DNA of 64,000 bases from Rhodobacterales bacterium RIFCSPHIGHO2_02_FULL_62_130 (lineage in GTDB: Bacteria; Pseudomonadota; Alphaproteobacteria; Rhodobacterales; Rhodobacteraceae), in assembly GCA_001828855.1 (NCBI GenBank), contig MHZT01000048.1:124001-188000 (forward strand), written 5' to 3'. The notes beneath the pieces are model-generated. The model did no database searches. It was not told the DNA's origin and worked only from the letters and a program-made list of their open reading frames with translations. Shown here in pieces: positions 26,472 to 35,179 of the stretch. Position 1 is the stretch's first letter. Each line of letters opens with the position of its first letter. Position numbers and translations under genes: made by a program.

Positions 26472-26577
26472 GGCGGGCCGCTGATCTTGCCCCTGCAAAT
26501 TCGCCGGCAGCTTGGGGCGAATATCAATTCAAAAGCAATGCGATCCGCTTTAACCTGCCGTAAAACCGGAGGTTCGA

Positions 26578-27390
26578 ATGACGCTTGATGGGGTGGCCCG
26601 TGATGGGCTGGTGCTGCTGGGTTGCGGCAAGATGGGAACCGCGCTGCTGACCGGGTGGCTGGCGGCAGGGGTTCCGCCCGCTTCGGTCTGGGTGATCGAG
26701 CCGCAACCGACCGATTGGCTGCGCGCCAGCGGTGTGCATCTGAACGAAGGCATTCCGCCTGCGCCCGCCGTGGCGCTGCTGGCGGTCAAACCGCAGATGA
26801 TGGGGGCGGCGCTGCCCGCGCTGCAGGCTTTGGGCAACGGGAAAACGCTGTTTGTGTCGATTGCCGCCGGCACCTCGATTGCGACGTTTGAACAGGCGCT
26901 GGGCGACCGCACCCCGATCGTCCGCACCATGCCGAACACCCCCGCTATGGTTGGGCGCGGCATCACCGGCATCTGCGCCAATGCCCATGCCGGGGCCGAA
27001 GGTCTGGCCTTGGCCGCTGCCTTGATGCAGGCCGTCGGGCAGGTGGTTGAACTGGAGGGCGAGCATCAGATCGACGCCGTGACCGCCGTTTCCGGCTCTG
27101 GCCCCGCCTATGTCTTCCACCTGATCGAGGCGATGGCCGCAGGCGGCGTGGCGCAAGGCCTGTCGCCCGAAGTCGCCATGCAACTGGCCCGCGCCACGGT
27201 CTGCGGGGCAGGGGAGTTGGCCCATCAATCCCCGGACACGGCATCGCAACTGCGGATAAACGTCACCTCGCCCGGTGGCACCACTGCTGCGGCGCTTTCC
27301 GTTCTGATGGAAGCAGAAACCGGCCTGCCCCCCCTGATGGCACGCGCGATCAAAGCCGCCGCCGACCGCGGGCGGGAGCTTGGCGCATGA
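26578..27390 (+). CDS. proC: Pyrroline-5-carboxylate reductase
   Basis: A 270-residue enzyme for the last step of proline synthesis. It has the Rossmann motif LLGCGKMGTAL at the N-terminus, NTPAMVGRGITGI in the middle, and the family signature TAVSGSGPAYVFHLIEAM followed by GLSPEVAMQLA. A GGAGG lies upstream of the ATG. The stop overlaps the csaA start (ATGA). The order YbjN-proC-csaA is common in Rhodobacterales. Confidence 0.95.
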   Translation: MTLDGVARDGLVLLGCGKMGTALLTGWLAAGVPPASVWVIEPQPTDWLRASGVHLNEGIPPAPAVALLAVKPQMMGAALPALQALGNGKTLFVSIAAGTSIATFEQALGDRTPIVRTMPNTPAMVGRGITGICANAHAGAEGLALAAALMQAVGQVVELEGEHQIDAVTAVSGSGPAYVFHLIEAMAAGGVAQGLSPEVAMQLARATVCGAGELAHQSPDTASQLRINVTSPGGTTAAALSVLMEAETGLPPLMARAIKAAADRGRELGA

Positions 27391-27719
27391 TCACCTATCC
27401 CGATTTCGAAAAGGTTGATATCCGCGTGGGCCGCATCACCCGCGCCGAACCCTACCCCGAGGCCCGCAAACCTGCCTACAAACTCTGGGTCGATTTCGGC
27501 GGCGATCTTGGCGAAAAACGCTCTTCCGCGCAGATCACCAAGCACTACACGCCCGAAGGGCTGATCGGGCGGCAAGTGCTGGCCGTGGTCAACTTTCCGC
27601 CGCGCCAGATCGGCAAGGTGCTGTCCGAAGTGCTGGTACTGGGCCTGCCCGATGCAGAGGGCGAGGTGGTGCTGATCGGTCCGGGCCATGAGGTGCCATT
27701 GGGGGGTAAACTGTTCTGA
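27387..27719 (+). CDS. csaA: tRNA-binding domain protein (CsaA-like)
   Basis: A 110-residue OB-fold protein of the CsaA/EMAP-II tRNA-binding class. It starts with DFEKVDIRVGRI and contains the dimer-interface segment VLAVVNFPPRQIGK and the VLGLPDAEGEVVLIGP end. Homologues bind tRNA and act as export-related chaperones. It is coupled to proC upstream (ATGA) and to the dehydrogenase downstream (TGATG). Confidence 0.92.
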   Translation: MITYPDFEKVDIRVGRITRAEPYPEARKPAYKLWVDFGGDLGEKRSSAQITKHYTPEGLIGRQVLAVVNFPPRQIGKVLSEVLVLGLPDAEGEVVLIGPGHEVPLGGKLF

Positions 27720-28666
27720 TGCAAAAGCTGCTGATCACGCGTCCTTTGCCCGAAACCGTGCTGACCGCCGCCCGCGCCCGCTTTGACGTCACCCTGCGCG
27801 ACAGCACCGCGCCGCTGACCGACCATGAACTGCGCGCCGCCCTGCGCGATTTCGATGCCGTGCTGCCCACGCTGGGCGACCGTTTTCAGGCCGATGTCTT
27901 TGCCGATACCCCCACCCCGCGCGCCAAAATCCTTGCCAATTTCGGGGTTGGCTTCAACCATATCGACGCCGTCGCCGCCCGCGCCGCAGGCATTGCCGTC
28001 ACCAACACCCCCGGTGCCGTCACCGACGCCACCGCCGACATCGCGCTCACGCTGATCCTGATGACCGCCCGCCGCGCAGGCGAAGGCGAACGGCTGGTCC
28101 GCAAAGGCGCATGGACCGGCTGGCATCCCGTGCAAATGCTCGGCATGCATGTCACGGGTCGCACCGTCGGCATCATCGGCATGGGCCGCATTGGCAAAGC
28201 CATCGCCCATCGCTGCCACTACGGCTTTGGCATGCAGGTGGTGTTCCACAACCGCTCGCCCGTCACCGATACGCCCTACGCCCGCCAAGTCCCGCTGGCG
28301 CAAGCCATGGCTGCAGATATCGTCGTCACCGCCGTCCCCGGCGGCGCCGAAACCCGCCACCTGATCAACGCCGAAACCCTGCGCCACATGGCCCCGCATG
28401 CCATCTTCATCAACATCGCGCGTGGCGATGTGGTGGACGAAACCGCGCTGATCGCTGCTCTGCAATCGCGCCAGATCGCGGGCGCGGGTCTCGATGTCTA
28501 CGAACACGAACCCCATATCCCGCCCACCCTCATGGCACTGGAAAACGTCACCCTGCTGCCCCACCTTGGCACCGCCGCTTTGGAAGTGCGCGAAAACATG
28601 GGCCATATGGCCGTCGCCAACCTCATCGCCCATCTGGAAGGCCGCCCCCTTCCTAATCCGGTCTAG
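27719..28666 (+). CDS. D-isomer-specific 2-hydroxyacid dehydrogenase (glyoxylate/hydroxypyruvate reductase-like)
   Basis: A 315-residue NAD(P)-dependent dehydrogenase. The Rossmann motif GIIGMGRIGKAIA is followed by the catalytic Arg in FINIARGDVVDE, the Glu in AGLDVYEHEP, and the His in LLPHLGTAA. The sequence resembles D-glycerate or glyoxylate reductases (GyaR type), but the substrate cannot be fixed. A dispersed repeat copy begins nine bases after the stop. Confidence 0.88.
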   Translation: MQKLLITRPLPETVLTAARARFDVTLRDSTAPLTDHELRAALRDFDAVLPTLGDRFQADVFADTPTPRAKILANFGVGFNHIDAVAARAAGIAVTNTPGAVTDATADIALTLILMTARRAGEGERLVRKGAWTGWHPVQMLGMHVTGRTVGIIGMGRIGKAIAHRCHYGFGMQVVFHNRSPVTDTPYARQVPLAQAMAADIVVTAVPGGAETRHLINAETLRHMAPHAIFINIARGDVVDETALIAALQSRQIAGAGLDVYEHEPHIPPTLMALENVTLLPHLGTAALEVRENMGHMAVANLIAHLEGRPLPNPV

Positions 28667-28674
28667 CGCATGCC

Positions 28675-28707
28675 CATTCACCTTGGCCAAATACTCCCGC
28701 CGGAGGC
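28675..28707 (+). repeat. Dispersed intergenic repeat, copy A
   Basis: This copy reads CACCTTGGCCAAATACTCCC followed by GCCGGAGGC. The short CTCC/GGAG inverted repeat at its end could form a small hairpin. It lies in sense just after the hydroxyacid dehydrogenase gene. Related copies are at 34929, 35123, 50562 and 56218. Confidence 0.75.
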
Positions 28708-28769
28708 ATCTACCCCAAAAGCCACACCGCGCCTCCATGCCAAACCGCCGCTAATGCCGCAGCGCCAAA

Positions 28770-28804
28770 GCCGTCCGCGGCCCCTCGACGGGGCCAAGGA
28801 CGGC
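28770..28804. terminator. Strong interrupted hairpin before the sulfotransferase gene
   Basis: GCCGTCC (28770-28776) pairs with GGACGGC (28798-28804), and inside it GGCCCC (28779-28784) pairs with GGGGCC (28790-28795). The two helices are separated by a 2x2 internal loop and closed by a five-base TCGAC loop. There is no T run. It may end the proC-csaA-dehydrogenase transcript or structure the next gene's leader. Confidence 0.55.
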
Positions 28805-28824
28805 ACTACCCGACAGGTCAAACC

Positions 28825-29481
28825 ATGATCCTGTCGCGCGGGCGCAAATATATCTTCGTGCATATCCCCAAGACGGGCGGCACCGCGCTGTCCCTTGCGC
28901 TCGAAGCCCGCGCGATGAAAGACGATGTGCTGATCGGCGATACGCCCAAGGCCCGCGCCCGCAAGGCCCGCCTGCATGGCGTCAAATCCCAAGGGCGGCT
29001 TTGGAAACATTCGACCCTTGCCGATATCGCGGGCCTCGCCACCGATGCCGAGATTGAAAGTTTCTTCACCCTCGCCCTTGTCCGCAACCCGTGGGATCGC
29101 GCGGTCAGCTACTACCACTGGCTGCGCGACCAAAGCTTTGCCCATCCCGCCGTGGGTCTGGCCAAGGCCCAGGGCTTCAGCGGCTTTCTGAACCACCCGC
29201 AAACCGTGACAAGCCTGCGGCTTTGGCCCTATTCCGCCTACCTGCGCGACCGCCACGGCATTGAGCGCGCCAGCCTGTTCGCGCGGTTGGAGCATCTGGC
29301 CGAAGACCTTGCCCCGTTCGAGGCGCATCTCGGCTTCCGCCTTACCCCCTTGCCCCGCGCGAACCCGTCAGACCGCCCCCCCGATTGGCGGCCCTTCTAC
29401 AGCGACGCCGACGCTGCCCTGATTGCCGACATAGCCGAGGCCGACATCGCCCGCTTCGGCTATGGCTTTGATCCGGCCTAG
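28825..29481 (+). CDS. Sulfotransferase family 2 protein
   Basis: A 218-residue protein starting MILSRGRKYIFVHIPKTGGT, which is the 5'-phosphosulfate-binding loop of PAPS-dependent sulfotransferases. The 3'-phosphate motif LVRNPWDRAVSYYHW is near residue 85. Related bacterial proteins modify surface glycans; the acceptor is unknown. The stop overlaps the convergent fatty-acid oxidation gene by four bases. Confidence 0.88.
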   Translation: MILSRGRKYIFVHIPKTGGTALSLALEARAMKDDVLIGDTPKARARKARLHGVKSQGRLWKHSTLADIAGLATDAEIESFFTLALVRNPWDRAVSYYHWLRDQSFAHPAVGLAKAQGFSGFLNHPQTVTSLRLWPYSAYLRDRHGIERASLFARLEHLAEDLAPFEAHLGFRLTPLPRANPSDRPPDWRPFYSDADAALIADIAEADIARFGYGFDPA

Positions 29482-31664
29482 GCCGCCTTGCGCGCCGCGA
29501 AGCGCCCGTAGAAGGTCTCTCCCTTGGCCGCCATCTCGCGCAGCAGGGCAGGGGGCGCAAACCGCGCCCCGAACCGCGCTGTCAGCCCGTCACAAATCTC
29601 GACCGCCCGTGCCGCGCCGATGATATCCAGCCACGAGAACGGCCCGCCCGACCACGGCGCAAAGCCCCAGCCAAGGATCGCCCCGACATCGCCTTCGCGA
29701 ATATCGGTCAAAACGCCGTCCTGCAGCGCCCGCACCGCCTCCAGCACCTGCGCCATCAGCAAACGGTGCTGCACCTCGCCCAACTCCGGTTGGGTCGCGG
29801 AAACCGGATAGGCCGCCTCCAGCCCGTCCCACAGCCCCTCGCGCCGCCCCGTGGCGTCATAGGCATAGAAACCCGCGCTGGATTTCTTGCCCAACCGCCC
29901 CTGATCGGCCATCGCAAACAGCACCGCATCCACCGCGCCATCGGGATAGGCCTCGCCCATCGCCGCCCGCGTGGCCTTGGCGATCTTGACCCCCAGATCA
30001 ATCGAGGTCTCATCCACCAGTTGCAGCGGTCCCAAAGGCATCCCCACCAGTTTCGCGGCATTTTCGATCAGCGCAGGCTCCACCCCTTCGGCCACCATGC
30101 GGATGCCTTCGTTGATATAGGGAATGATGCAGCGGTTGGCGTAAAAGAAGCGCGCGTCGTTGACCACAATCGGCGTCTTGCGGATTTGCCGCACGAAATC
30201 CAGCGCCTTGGCCACCGCCCGCGCCCCTGTGGCCTTGCCCCTGATGATCTCGACAAGGTTCATCTTGTCCACGGGGCTGAAGAAATGGATGCCGATGAAC
30301 TGGTCAGGCCGCACACTCGCCCCCGCCAGCATCGAAATCGGCAGGGTCGAGGTGTTCGAGGCAAAAATGCAATCAACCCCCACCGCAGCCTCAACCTTTG
30401 CCGTCACCTCGGCCTTGACCTTCGGGTCTTCAAACACCGCCTCGACCACCAGATCACACCCCGCAAGGGCGGTGTAATCCGTCGTCGCCTCGATCCGCGC
30501 CAGCACCTCGGCCTTCTTCTCGGGCGTCACCTTGCGGCGCTGCACGCCCTTGTCCAACAAGCCCTCGGAATAGGATTTCCCCCGCTCTGCCGCCTCTTGC
30601 GTGGCATCGACCAGCACCACATCAATTCCGGCATTGGCACTGACATAGGCGATCCCCGCCCCCATCATCCCCGCGCCGATCACGCCGACCTTACGCACCG
30701 ACTGATCCGGCGCGTCGGGCCGGTTCGCACCCTTCTCCAGCGCCTCTTTGTTGATGAACAGGCTGCGGATCATCGCCGAGGAGGACGGGTTCAGCAGAAC
30801 GGAGGTAAACCACCGCGCCTCGATCCGCAGCGCGGTGTCAAACGGCACCAAGGCCCCTTCGTAAACCGCCGACAACAGCGCCTTGGCTGCGGGATAAACC
30901 CCCATCGTCTTGCCATGCACCATCGCACTTGCGCCAACAAAGGTCATGAATCCCGCCGGATGATAGGGCGCGCCGCCGGGCATCTTGTAGCCCTTGGCAT
31001 CCCACGGCTTGACCAGATCGGCATCCGCCGCGCCCAGCACCCATTCCTTCGCCCGCGCCAGAAGCTGATCGGGGGCCACCACCTCGTCGATCAAGCCCGC
31101 AGCCTTCGCCGCCTTCGGGTCCGACAGCTTGCCCTCCAGCAGGAACGGTGCCGCCATCATCGCACCCAGCTTGCGCGCAAGCCGCGTTGTGCCGCCCGCC
31201 CCCGGAAAGATGCCAACCATGATCTCCGGCAACCCGATCTTCGCCTTCGGATTATCCGCCGCGATGATCCGGTGACAGGCCAGCGGCAGTTCCAGCCCGA
31301 TCCCCAGCGCCGTCCCCGGCAGCGCCGCCACAATCGGCTTGCCACCCTTTAGCGTCTTCGGGTCCATCCCCGCGCGCTCGATCTTCCGCAACACGCCATG
31401 CATCATCATCACGCCGTCGAAAATCGCCTGCGCCCCGCCCGCCCGCATCTCGGCGATCACGTTCAGATCCATCCCGCCCGCGAAATCCTTCTTCGCGCTG
31501 GTGATGATGATCCCCTTCACGCCCGCATCGGCCAACCCCTGATCCACCAGATCGGACAGCAGCGCGAAGGCCGCGGTTGACATGACGTTCATCGACTTGC
31601 CAGCCACATCCCAAGCAATCGTGGCCACGCCGTCGCCGTCCACGGCATAGGTGAAATCGGTCAT
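29478..31664 (-). CDS. Bifunctional enoyl-CoA hydratase/3-hydroxyacyl-CoA dehydrogenase (FadJ/FadB type)
   Basis: A 728-residue multifunctional beta-oxidation enzyme. Residues 1-190 form a crotonase domain (oxyanion-hole segments FAGGMDLNVI and GTALGIGLELPLA, catalytic Glu in GLPEIMVGIFPGAGGTTRL). The dehydrogenase Rossmann motif VGVIGAGMMGAGIAYV follows near residue 310, and two C-terminal 3HCDH domains complete it (FANRCIIPYINEG, GWGFAPWSGGP). Start 31664 has an AAGGAG site and overlaps the upstream NTF2-like gene (ATGA). It ends the acyl-CoA degradation operon. Confidence 0.92.
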   Translation of the reverse strand: MTDFTYAVDGDGVATIAWDVAGKSMNVMSTAAFALLSDLVDQGLADAGVKGIIITSAKKDFAGGMDLNVIAEMRAGGAQAIFDGVMMMHGVLRKIERAGMDPKTLKGGKPIVAALPGTALGIGLELPLACHRIIAADNPKAKIGLPEIMVGIFPGAGGTTRLARKLGAMMAAPFLLEGKLSDPKAAKAAGLIDEVVAPDQLLARAKEWVLGAADADLVKPWDAKGYKMPGGAPYHPAGFMTFVGASAMVHGKTMGVYPAAKALLSAVYEGALVPFDTALRIEARWFTSVLLNPSSSAMIRSLFINKEALEKGANRPDAPDQSVRKVGVIGAGMMGAGIAYVSANAGIDVVLVDATQEAAERGKSYSEGLLDKGVQRRKVTPEKKAEVLARIEATTDYTALAGCDLVVEAVFEDPKVKAEVTAKVEAAVGVDCIFASNTSTLPISMLAGASVRPDQFIGIHFFSPVDKMNLVEIIRGKATGARAVAKALDFVRQIRKTPIVVNDARFFYANRCIIPYINEGIRMVAEGVEPALIENAAKLVGMPLGPLQLVDETSIDLGVKIAKATRAAMGEAYPDGAVDAVLFAMADQGRLGKKSSAGFYAYDATGRREGLWDGLEAAYPVSATQPELGEVQHRLLMAQVLEAVRALQDGVLTDIREGDVGAILGWGFAPWSGGPFSWLDIIGAARAVEICDGLTARFGARFAPPALLREMAAKGETFYGRFAARKAA

Positions 31665-32104
31665 TCGTCTGCTCCTTTCAGGGGCTGGTCCACGCGCGGC
31701 ACCTGAATGGGCCAGCGCATGTTCGATATAGAGTTGGTAATCGCCACCGCGCGCCACGTGTTCCCGATCAGCCGTAGCGTCATGGTAGACCGGAACGGCG
31801 GCACGATCCGCTGGGATCCGGCAATGAAATGAGACACATAGCGCCCCGAAATCAGGTGATCGCTGATATCCACAGCCGATTCCGCCAGCCGGACATAATC
31901 CGTCACCTTCTGGAATTTCAGCATGTTGTGAAAGCTGTCAAAGCCCAGCTTCAGATCGGCTTCGGTGGTGACATTCAACGTTGCGGTTTCGGTAATCAGC
32001 GTGAAAGGCAGATGCACATGGTTGCGATAGGTCTCCCAGTCACCCACCAGAACGGCGGTGCCGATTTCATCCAGATAGGATTGCAGCAGTTGCAGCGCAG
32101 GCAT
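31661..32104 (-). CDS. NTF2-like/SnoaL-fold protein
   Basis: A 147-residue protein with the look of an NTF2-like cone fold: a helical start (LLQSYLDEIGTAVLVGDWETY), then alternating strands (HLPFTLITETATLNV, FRSTMTLRLIGNTWRAVAI). It lies between a cupin gene and the bifunctional beta-oxidation gene, overlapping the latter. The position suggests a small auxiliary enzyme or binding protein of the same pathway, but no substrate can be named. Confidence 0.7.
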   Translation of the reverse strand: MPALQLLQSYLDEIGTAVLVGDWETYRNHVHLPFTLITETATLNVTTEADLKLGFDSFHNMLKFQKVTDYVRLAESAVDISDHLISGRYVSHFIAGSQRIVPPFRSTMTLRLIGNTWRAVAITNSISNMRWPIQVPRVDQPLKGADE

Positions 32105-32563
32105 TCAGACGCTCCTTTCGCGGCCATCGGCATGGGTATAGCGGCGGGTTGCGCCGTCTTTGTGGGTCACCAGATCATGGTCTGGATAGTGGATTACATC
32201 GCGCGGCCCGCGCGTGCCGATCACCAGATAGCGCGCCTCGGCCCCCGACCGGTTCTCAAGACAATGCCCCACCGCCATGCCCGCAGGCCAAGCCGCAGCC
32301 TCGCCCGCGCGCAGCAGCGTTTCGGTGTCTTCCACCAGAACCGCCTCGCCGGACAGGATATAGACCATCTCGTCCTCGGCCTCGTGCCAGTGCCTGAAGC
32401 TGGATTTGGACCCCGGCGGCAGGATTTCGACAAAGGCCCCGAACTGCGACAGCCCGCCCGGATCGCTAAGTAACTGATAGGAATAGGCCCCCGTGCCGGC
32501 CCCCAGAACGGGGTGGCTATAGCCGGTCTCGGTCACAATCGGGGGCGGGGCGATTTTCGGCAT
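32105..32563 (-). CDS. Cupin domain protein 1
   Basis: A 152-residue single-domain cupin with the first metal motif SFRHWHEAEDEMVYILSGEA and a second motif around AVGHCLENRS. The His-X-His-Glu set and His are compatible with metal binding. It abuts a second cupin gene with no gap and shares its layout (RHWHxAEDE), suggesting a tandem duplication within the beta-oxidation operon. Role unknown. Confidence 0.82.
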   Translation of the reverse strand: MPKIAPPPIVTETGYSHPVLGAGTGAYSYQLLSDPGGLSQFGAFVEILPPGSKSSFRHWHEAEDEMVYILSGEAVLVEDTETLLRAGEAAAWPAGMAVGHCLENRSGAEARYLVIGTRGPRDVIHYPDHDLVTHKDGATRRYTHADGRERSV

Positions 32564-33037
32564 CTAGGTCTCGGGCGCGATATAGGGCGCGCCGTCCTTG
32601 CGGGTGAAGGCGGCCTTGCCCGCGTCAATCGTCACCACCAGATCGACATCGGAATAGGTCGCCACCTCGCGCGTGGATTTCGACCCGACCACCAGAAAGC
32701 TGGCAGGTGCCACGCTGCGGTTGATAAAGTGATGCCCGTCCGGCACATTCGCCGGAAAGGCCGCGCAATCGCCCGCCCGCATCACGGTTTCGCCCGCGTC
32801 CTGCACCAGCACACATTCGCCCGCCGTGACCATCACGAATTCATCCTCGGCCATGTGCCAGTGCCGCAAGGATGACAGCGCCCCGGGTTGCAGCGTCACC
32901 AGATTGACGCCGAATTGCGTCAGCCCACCCGCGTCGCCCAAGCGCAGGCTGCTGCGCCCCGTCATCATCGCGGCGTAAGGGGCGGGATAGATCGAACCCG
33001 TCTTGACCGGAACTTTGTCTTTATCAATCAAGCCCAT
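32564..33037 (-). CDS. Cupin domain protein 2
   Basis: A 157-residue cupin, paralogous to its downstream neighbour. The metal motif is LRHWHMAEDEFVMVTAGE and the second motif DGHHFINRS. The start at 33037 overlaps the thiolase stop as TGATG and has a GAGGGTG site. Two such cupins together with an NTF2-like protein in a fatty-acid oxidation operon point to a ring or carbonyl substrate processed upstream of beta-oxidation, but this is inference. Confidence 0.82.
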   Translation of the reverse strand: MGLIDKDKVPVKTGSIYPAPYAAMMTGRSSLRLGDAGGLTQFGVNLVTLQPGALSSLRHWHMAEDEFVMVTAGECVLVQDAGETVMRAGDCAAFPANVPDGHHFINRSVAPASFLVVGSKSTREVATYSDVDLVVTIDAGKAAFTRKDGAPYIAPET

Positions 33038-34248
33038 CACACCCTCTCGATGATTGTGGCTGCCCCCATGCCGCTTGCAATGCACAGCGTTGCAAGGCCC
33101 ACGGATTTGCCGCTGCGTTCCAGCTCGTCCAGCAGCGTGCCGATGATGATCGCGCCGGATGCGCCCAAGGGATGACCCATCGCGATCGCCCCGCCGTTGA
33201 CGTTGACGATGGCAGGATCGACGTTGAACGCCTGCTGGAACCGCAGGACGACGGCAGCAAAGGCCTCGTTCACTTCGAACAGGTCGATGTCGGCGATGGT
33301 CATCCCTGCATCGCGCAGGATCTTTTGCGTCGCAGGCACCGGACCTGTCAGCATGATCGTCGGATCGGTGCCGATCTTGCAGGTCGCCCTGATCCGCGCG
33401 CGCGGCGTCAGCCCGTGGGCCACGCCGAACTCTTTGGTGCCGATCAGGATCGCCGCCGCCCCGTCCACGATGCCCGATGAATTTCCCGCATGGTGGATGT
33501 GATTGATCCGCTCCAGATGCGGATATTTCATCATCGCCACCTTGTCGAAACCGGGCATCATCTCGCCCATGTCCTTGAATGCGGGTTTCAGCGCGGCCAA
33601 AGTCGCCAAGTCGGTGCCCGCCCGCATATATTCGTCATGCGCCAGAATCGGCAGGCCGTTCTGGTCGCCGATGGTGATCACAGACCGCGCAAAGCGGTTC
33701 TCGGCCCAAGCCTGTGCTGCCCGCCTTTGCGATTCCACCGCCAAGGCATCGGCCATCTCTCGGGTAAAGCCGTATTCGGTGGCGATGATATCCGCCGAAA
33801 TCCCCTGCGGTACAAAGTAGGTCTTCATCGCCAAAGAGGGATCGACCGCAATCGCCGCCCCATCGCTGCCCATCGCAACGCGGCCCATCATCTCGACCCC
33901 GCCCGCGATATAGGCCGACCCTGCGCCACCCTTCACCTGATTGGCCGCCAGATTGACCGCCTCCATCCCGCTGGCACAAAAGCGGTTAATCGCAAGCCCG
34001 GGAATGGATTCGTCCAGCCCCGAGGCCAGCACGGCAGAGCGCGCAAGGCAGCCGCCCTGTTCGCCCACCTGCGTGACATTCCCCCAGATCACATCTTCCA
34101 CCGCATGGCCCGAAAGCCCGTTGCGGTCTTTGATCGCATCCAGAATTTTCGCCGACAGGGCAACCGAGGTCAGCTCGTGCAGCGCCCCGTCCGGGCGGCC
34201 CTTGCCACGCGGCGAGCGCACGGCGTCGTAGATGAAGGCGTCGGTCAT
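33037..34248 (-). CDS. Acetyl-CoA C-acyltransferase (thiolase)
   Basis: A 403-residue thiolase that cleaves 3-ketoacyl-CoA with CoA. Catalytic residues are visible: nucleophile Cys91 in NRFCASGMEA, His359 in GHPLGASG and Cys389 in LCIASGMGAA. It belongs to the FadA/FadI group. It follows the GST gene by nine bases and is coupled to the cupin genes downstream, all on the minus strand. Confidence 0.94.
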   Translation of the reverse strand: MTDAFIYDAVRSPRGKGRPDGALHELTSVALSAKILDAIKDRNGLSGHAVEDVIWGNVTQVGEQGGCLARSAVLASGLDESIPGLAINRFCASGMEAVNLAANQVKGGAGSAYIAGGVEMMGRVAMGSDGAAIAVDPSLAMKTYFVPQGISADIIATEYGFTREMADALAVESQRRAAQAWAENRFARSVITIGDQNGLPILAHDEYMRAGTDLATLAALKPAFKDMGEMMPGFDKVAMMKYPHLERINHIHHAGNSSGIVDGAAAILIGTKEFGVAHGLTPRARIRATCKIGTDPTIMLTGPVPATQKILRDAGMTIADIDLFEVNEAFAAVVLRFQQAFNVDPAIVNVNGGAIAMGHPLGASGAIIIGTLLDELERSGKSVGLATLCIASGMGAATIIERV

Positions 34249-34257
34249 AATGGCTCC

Positions 34258-34893
34258 TCAGGCGCGGTCGGCAGGGTTGCCGGGCATCAGATCATAGGGG
34301 GATTTCCAGCCGGGCTGGGCGGCGATGCGGTCCAGCCAAGCGTCGATATGGGGCCAGTCCTTGCGGTCAAAACCGAAAGGCTCGGGGTAGAACAGATACC
34401 CGCAGCAGGACAGATCGGCGATGGTGATCGCCTCGCCCGCGATCCATTTGCGCGCCGAAAGGTGGTCGTTCAACACCGTATAAGCCGCCTTCAACCGGCC
34501 CTGCATAAACGGGATCACACCGGCGGGACGTTTGGCTTCGGGCACGAAATTCGCCAGAAACCGCACCGTGCCGATCTGGGTGGACAGCTTGTGATTGTCC
34601 CAGAACAGCCAGCGCAAAACCTCGCGCCGCTCTGCCGCCGAACGCCCGCCCAGCTTGCCGGACTTGGAGCTGATATAATCCAGAATGACGCCCGATTGCG
34701 TCAGTGTGGTATCGCCGTCCTGCAGAACCGGCACCTCGCCCATTTCGTTCAGCGCGCGGAAGTCCGGCGTGCGGGTGGCGCCATTGAAGAAGTCGACAAA
34801 GACCGGCTCCCACTCCATCCCCGAAAAGGTCAGCGCCAAGGCCGCCTTGTAGGCGTTGCCGGATTCGCCAAAACAGTAAAGTTTCGCTGTCAT
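34258..34893 (-). CDS. Glutathione S-transferase family protein
   Basis: A 211-residue GST. The N-terminal thioredoxin fold contains CFGESGNAYKAALAL and the cis-Pro/glutathione site GEVPVLQDGDTTLTQSGVIL. The C-terminal helical domain has the folding motif AITIADLSCCGYLF. It is the first gene after a repeat-bearing gap and lies directly upstream of the thiolase, so it may conjugate or dehalogenate an intermediate of the same pathway. Confidence 0.9.
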   Translation of the reverse strand: MTAKLYCFGESGNAYKAALALTFSGMEWEPVFVDFFNGATRTPDFRALNEMGEVPVLQDGDTTLTQSGVILDYISSKSGKLGGRSAAERREVLRWLFWDNHKLSTQIGTVRFLANFVPEAKRPAGVIPFMQGRLKAAYTVLNDHLSARKWIAGEAITIADLSCCGYLFYPEPFGFDRKDWPHIDAWLDRIAAQPGWKSPYDLMPGNPADRA

Positions 34894-34928
34894 CGCCTAA
34901 CTCCAAAATTCGTTTCCCGGATCAAGCG

Positions 34929-34980
34929 CCGGGGGTTTTCCACCCCCGGACCCCCGAGAGTATTTTCGCCAAGATGAAAA
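34929..34980 (-). repeat. Dispersed intergenic repeat, copy C, with hairpin
   Basis: On the minus strand the core TTTTCATCTTGGCGAAAATA is followed by CTCTCGGGGGTCC. A perfect 8-bp hairpin comes next (CCGGGGGT/ACCCCCGG, 34929-34949 in plus coordinates). It sits 36 bases upstream of the GST start and is inverted relative to copy B 143 bp away. Confidence 0.75.
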
Positions 34981-35122
34981 ACGAAGTCTTAACCTTTGCG
35001 TGCCAGACTGCGTTTCGTGGAACAGGCTGGAGAGCCGATGGCCACCCAAGGTGAAGCCCCTGCGCCCGACATACCGGATAGCCAAACCGGCGGAGCTTCG
35101 GGTGCAGGGTGTGCCTGTGCCG

Positions 35123-35155
35123 TTTCATCTTGGCCCAAATACTCCCGCCGGAGGC
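35123..35155 (+). repeat. Dispersed intergenic repeat, copy B
   Basis: The copy reads TTTCATCTTGGCCCAAATAC then TCCCGCCGGAGGC. It is the cleanest example of the A/B type. It faces copy C across about 140 bp that holds no gene, so the two copies form an inverted pair downstream of the small ribbon-helix-helix-like gene. Confidence 0.75.
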
Positions 35156-35179
35156 CCTGCCGCTGCGCCATGATCAGGC

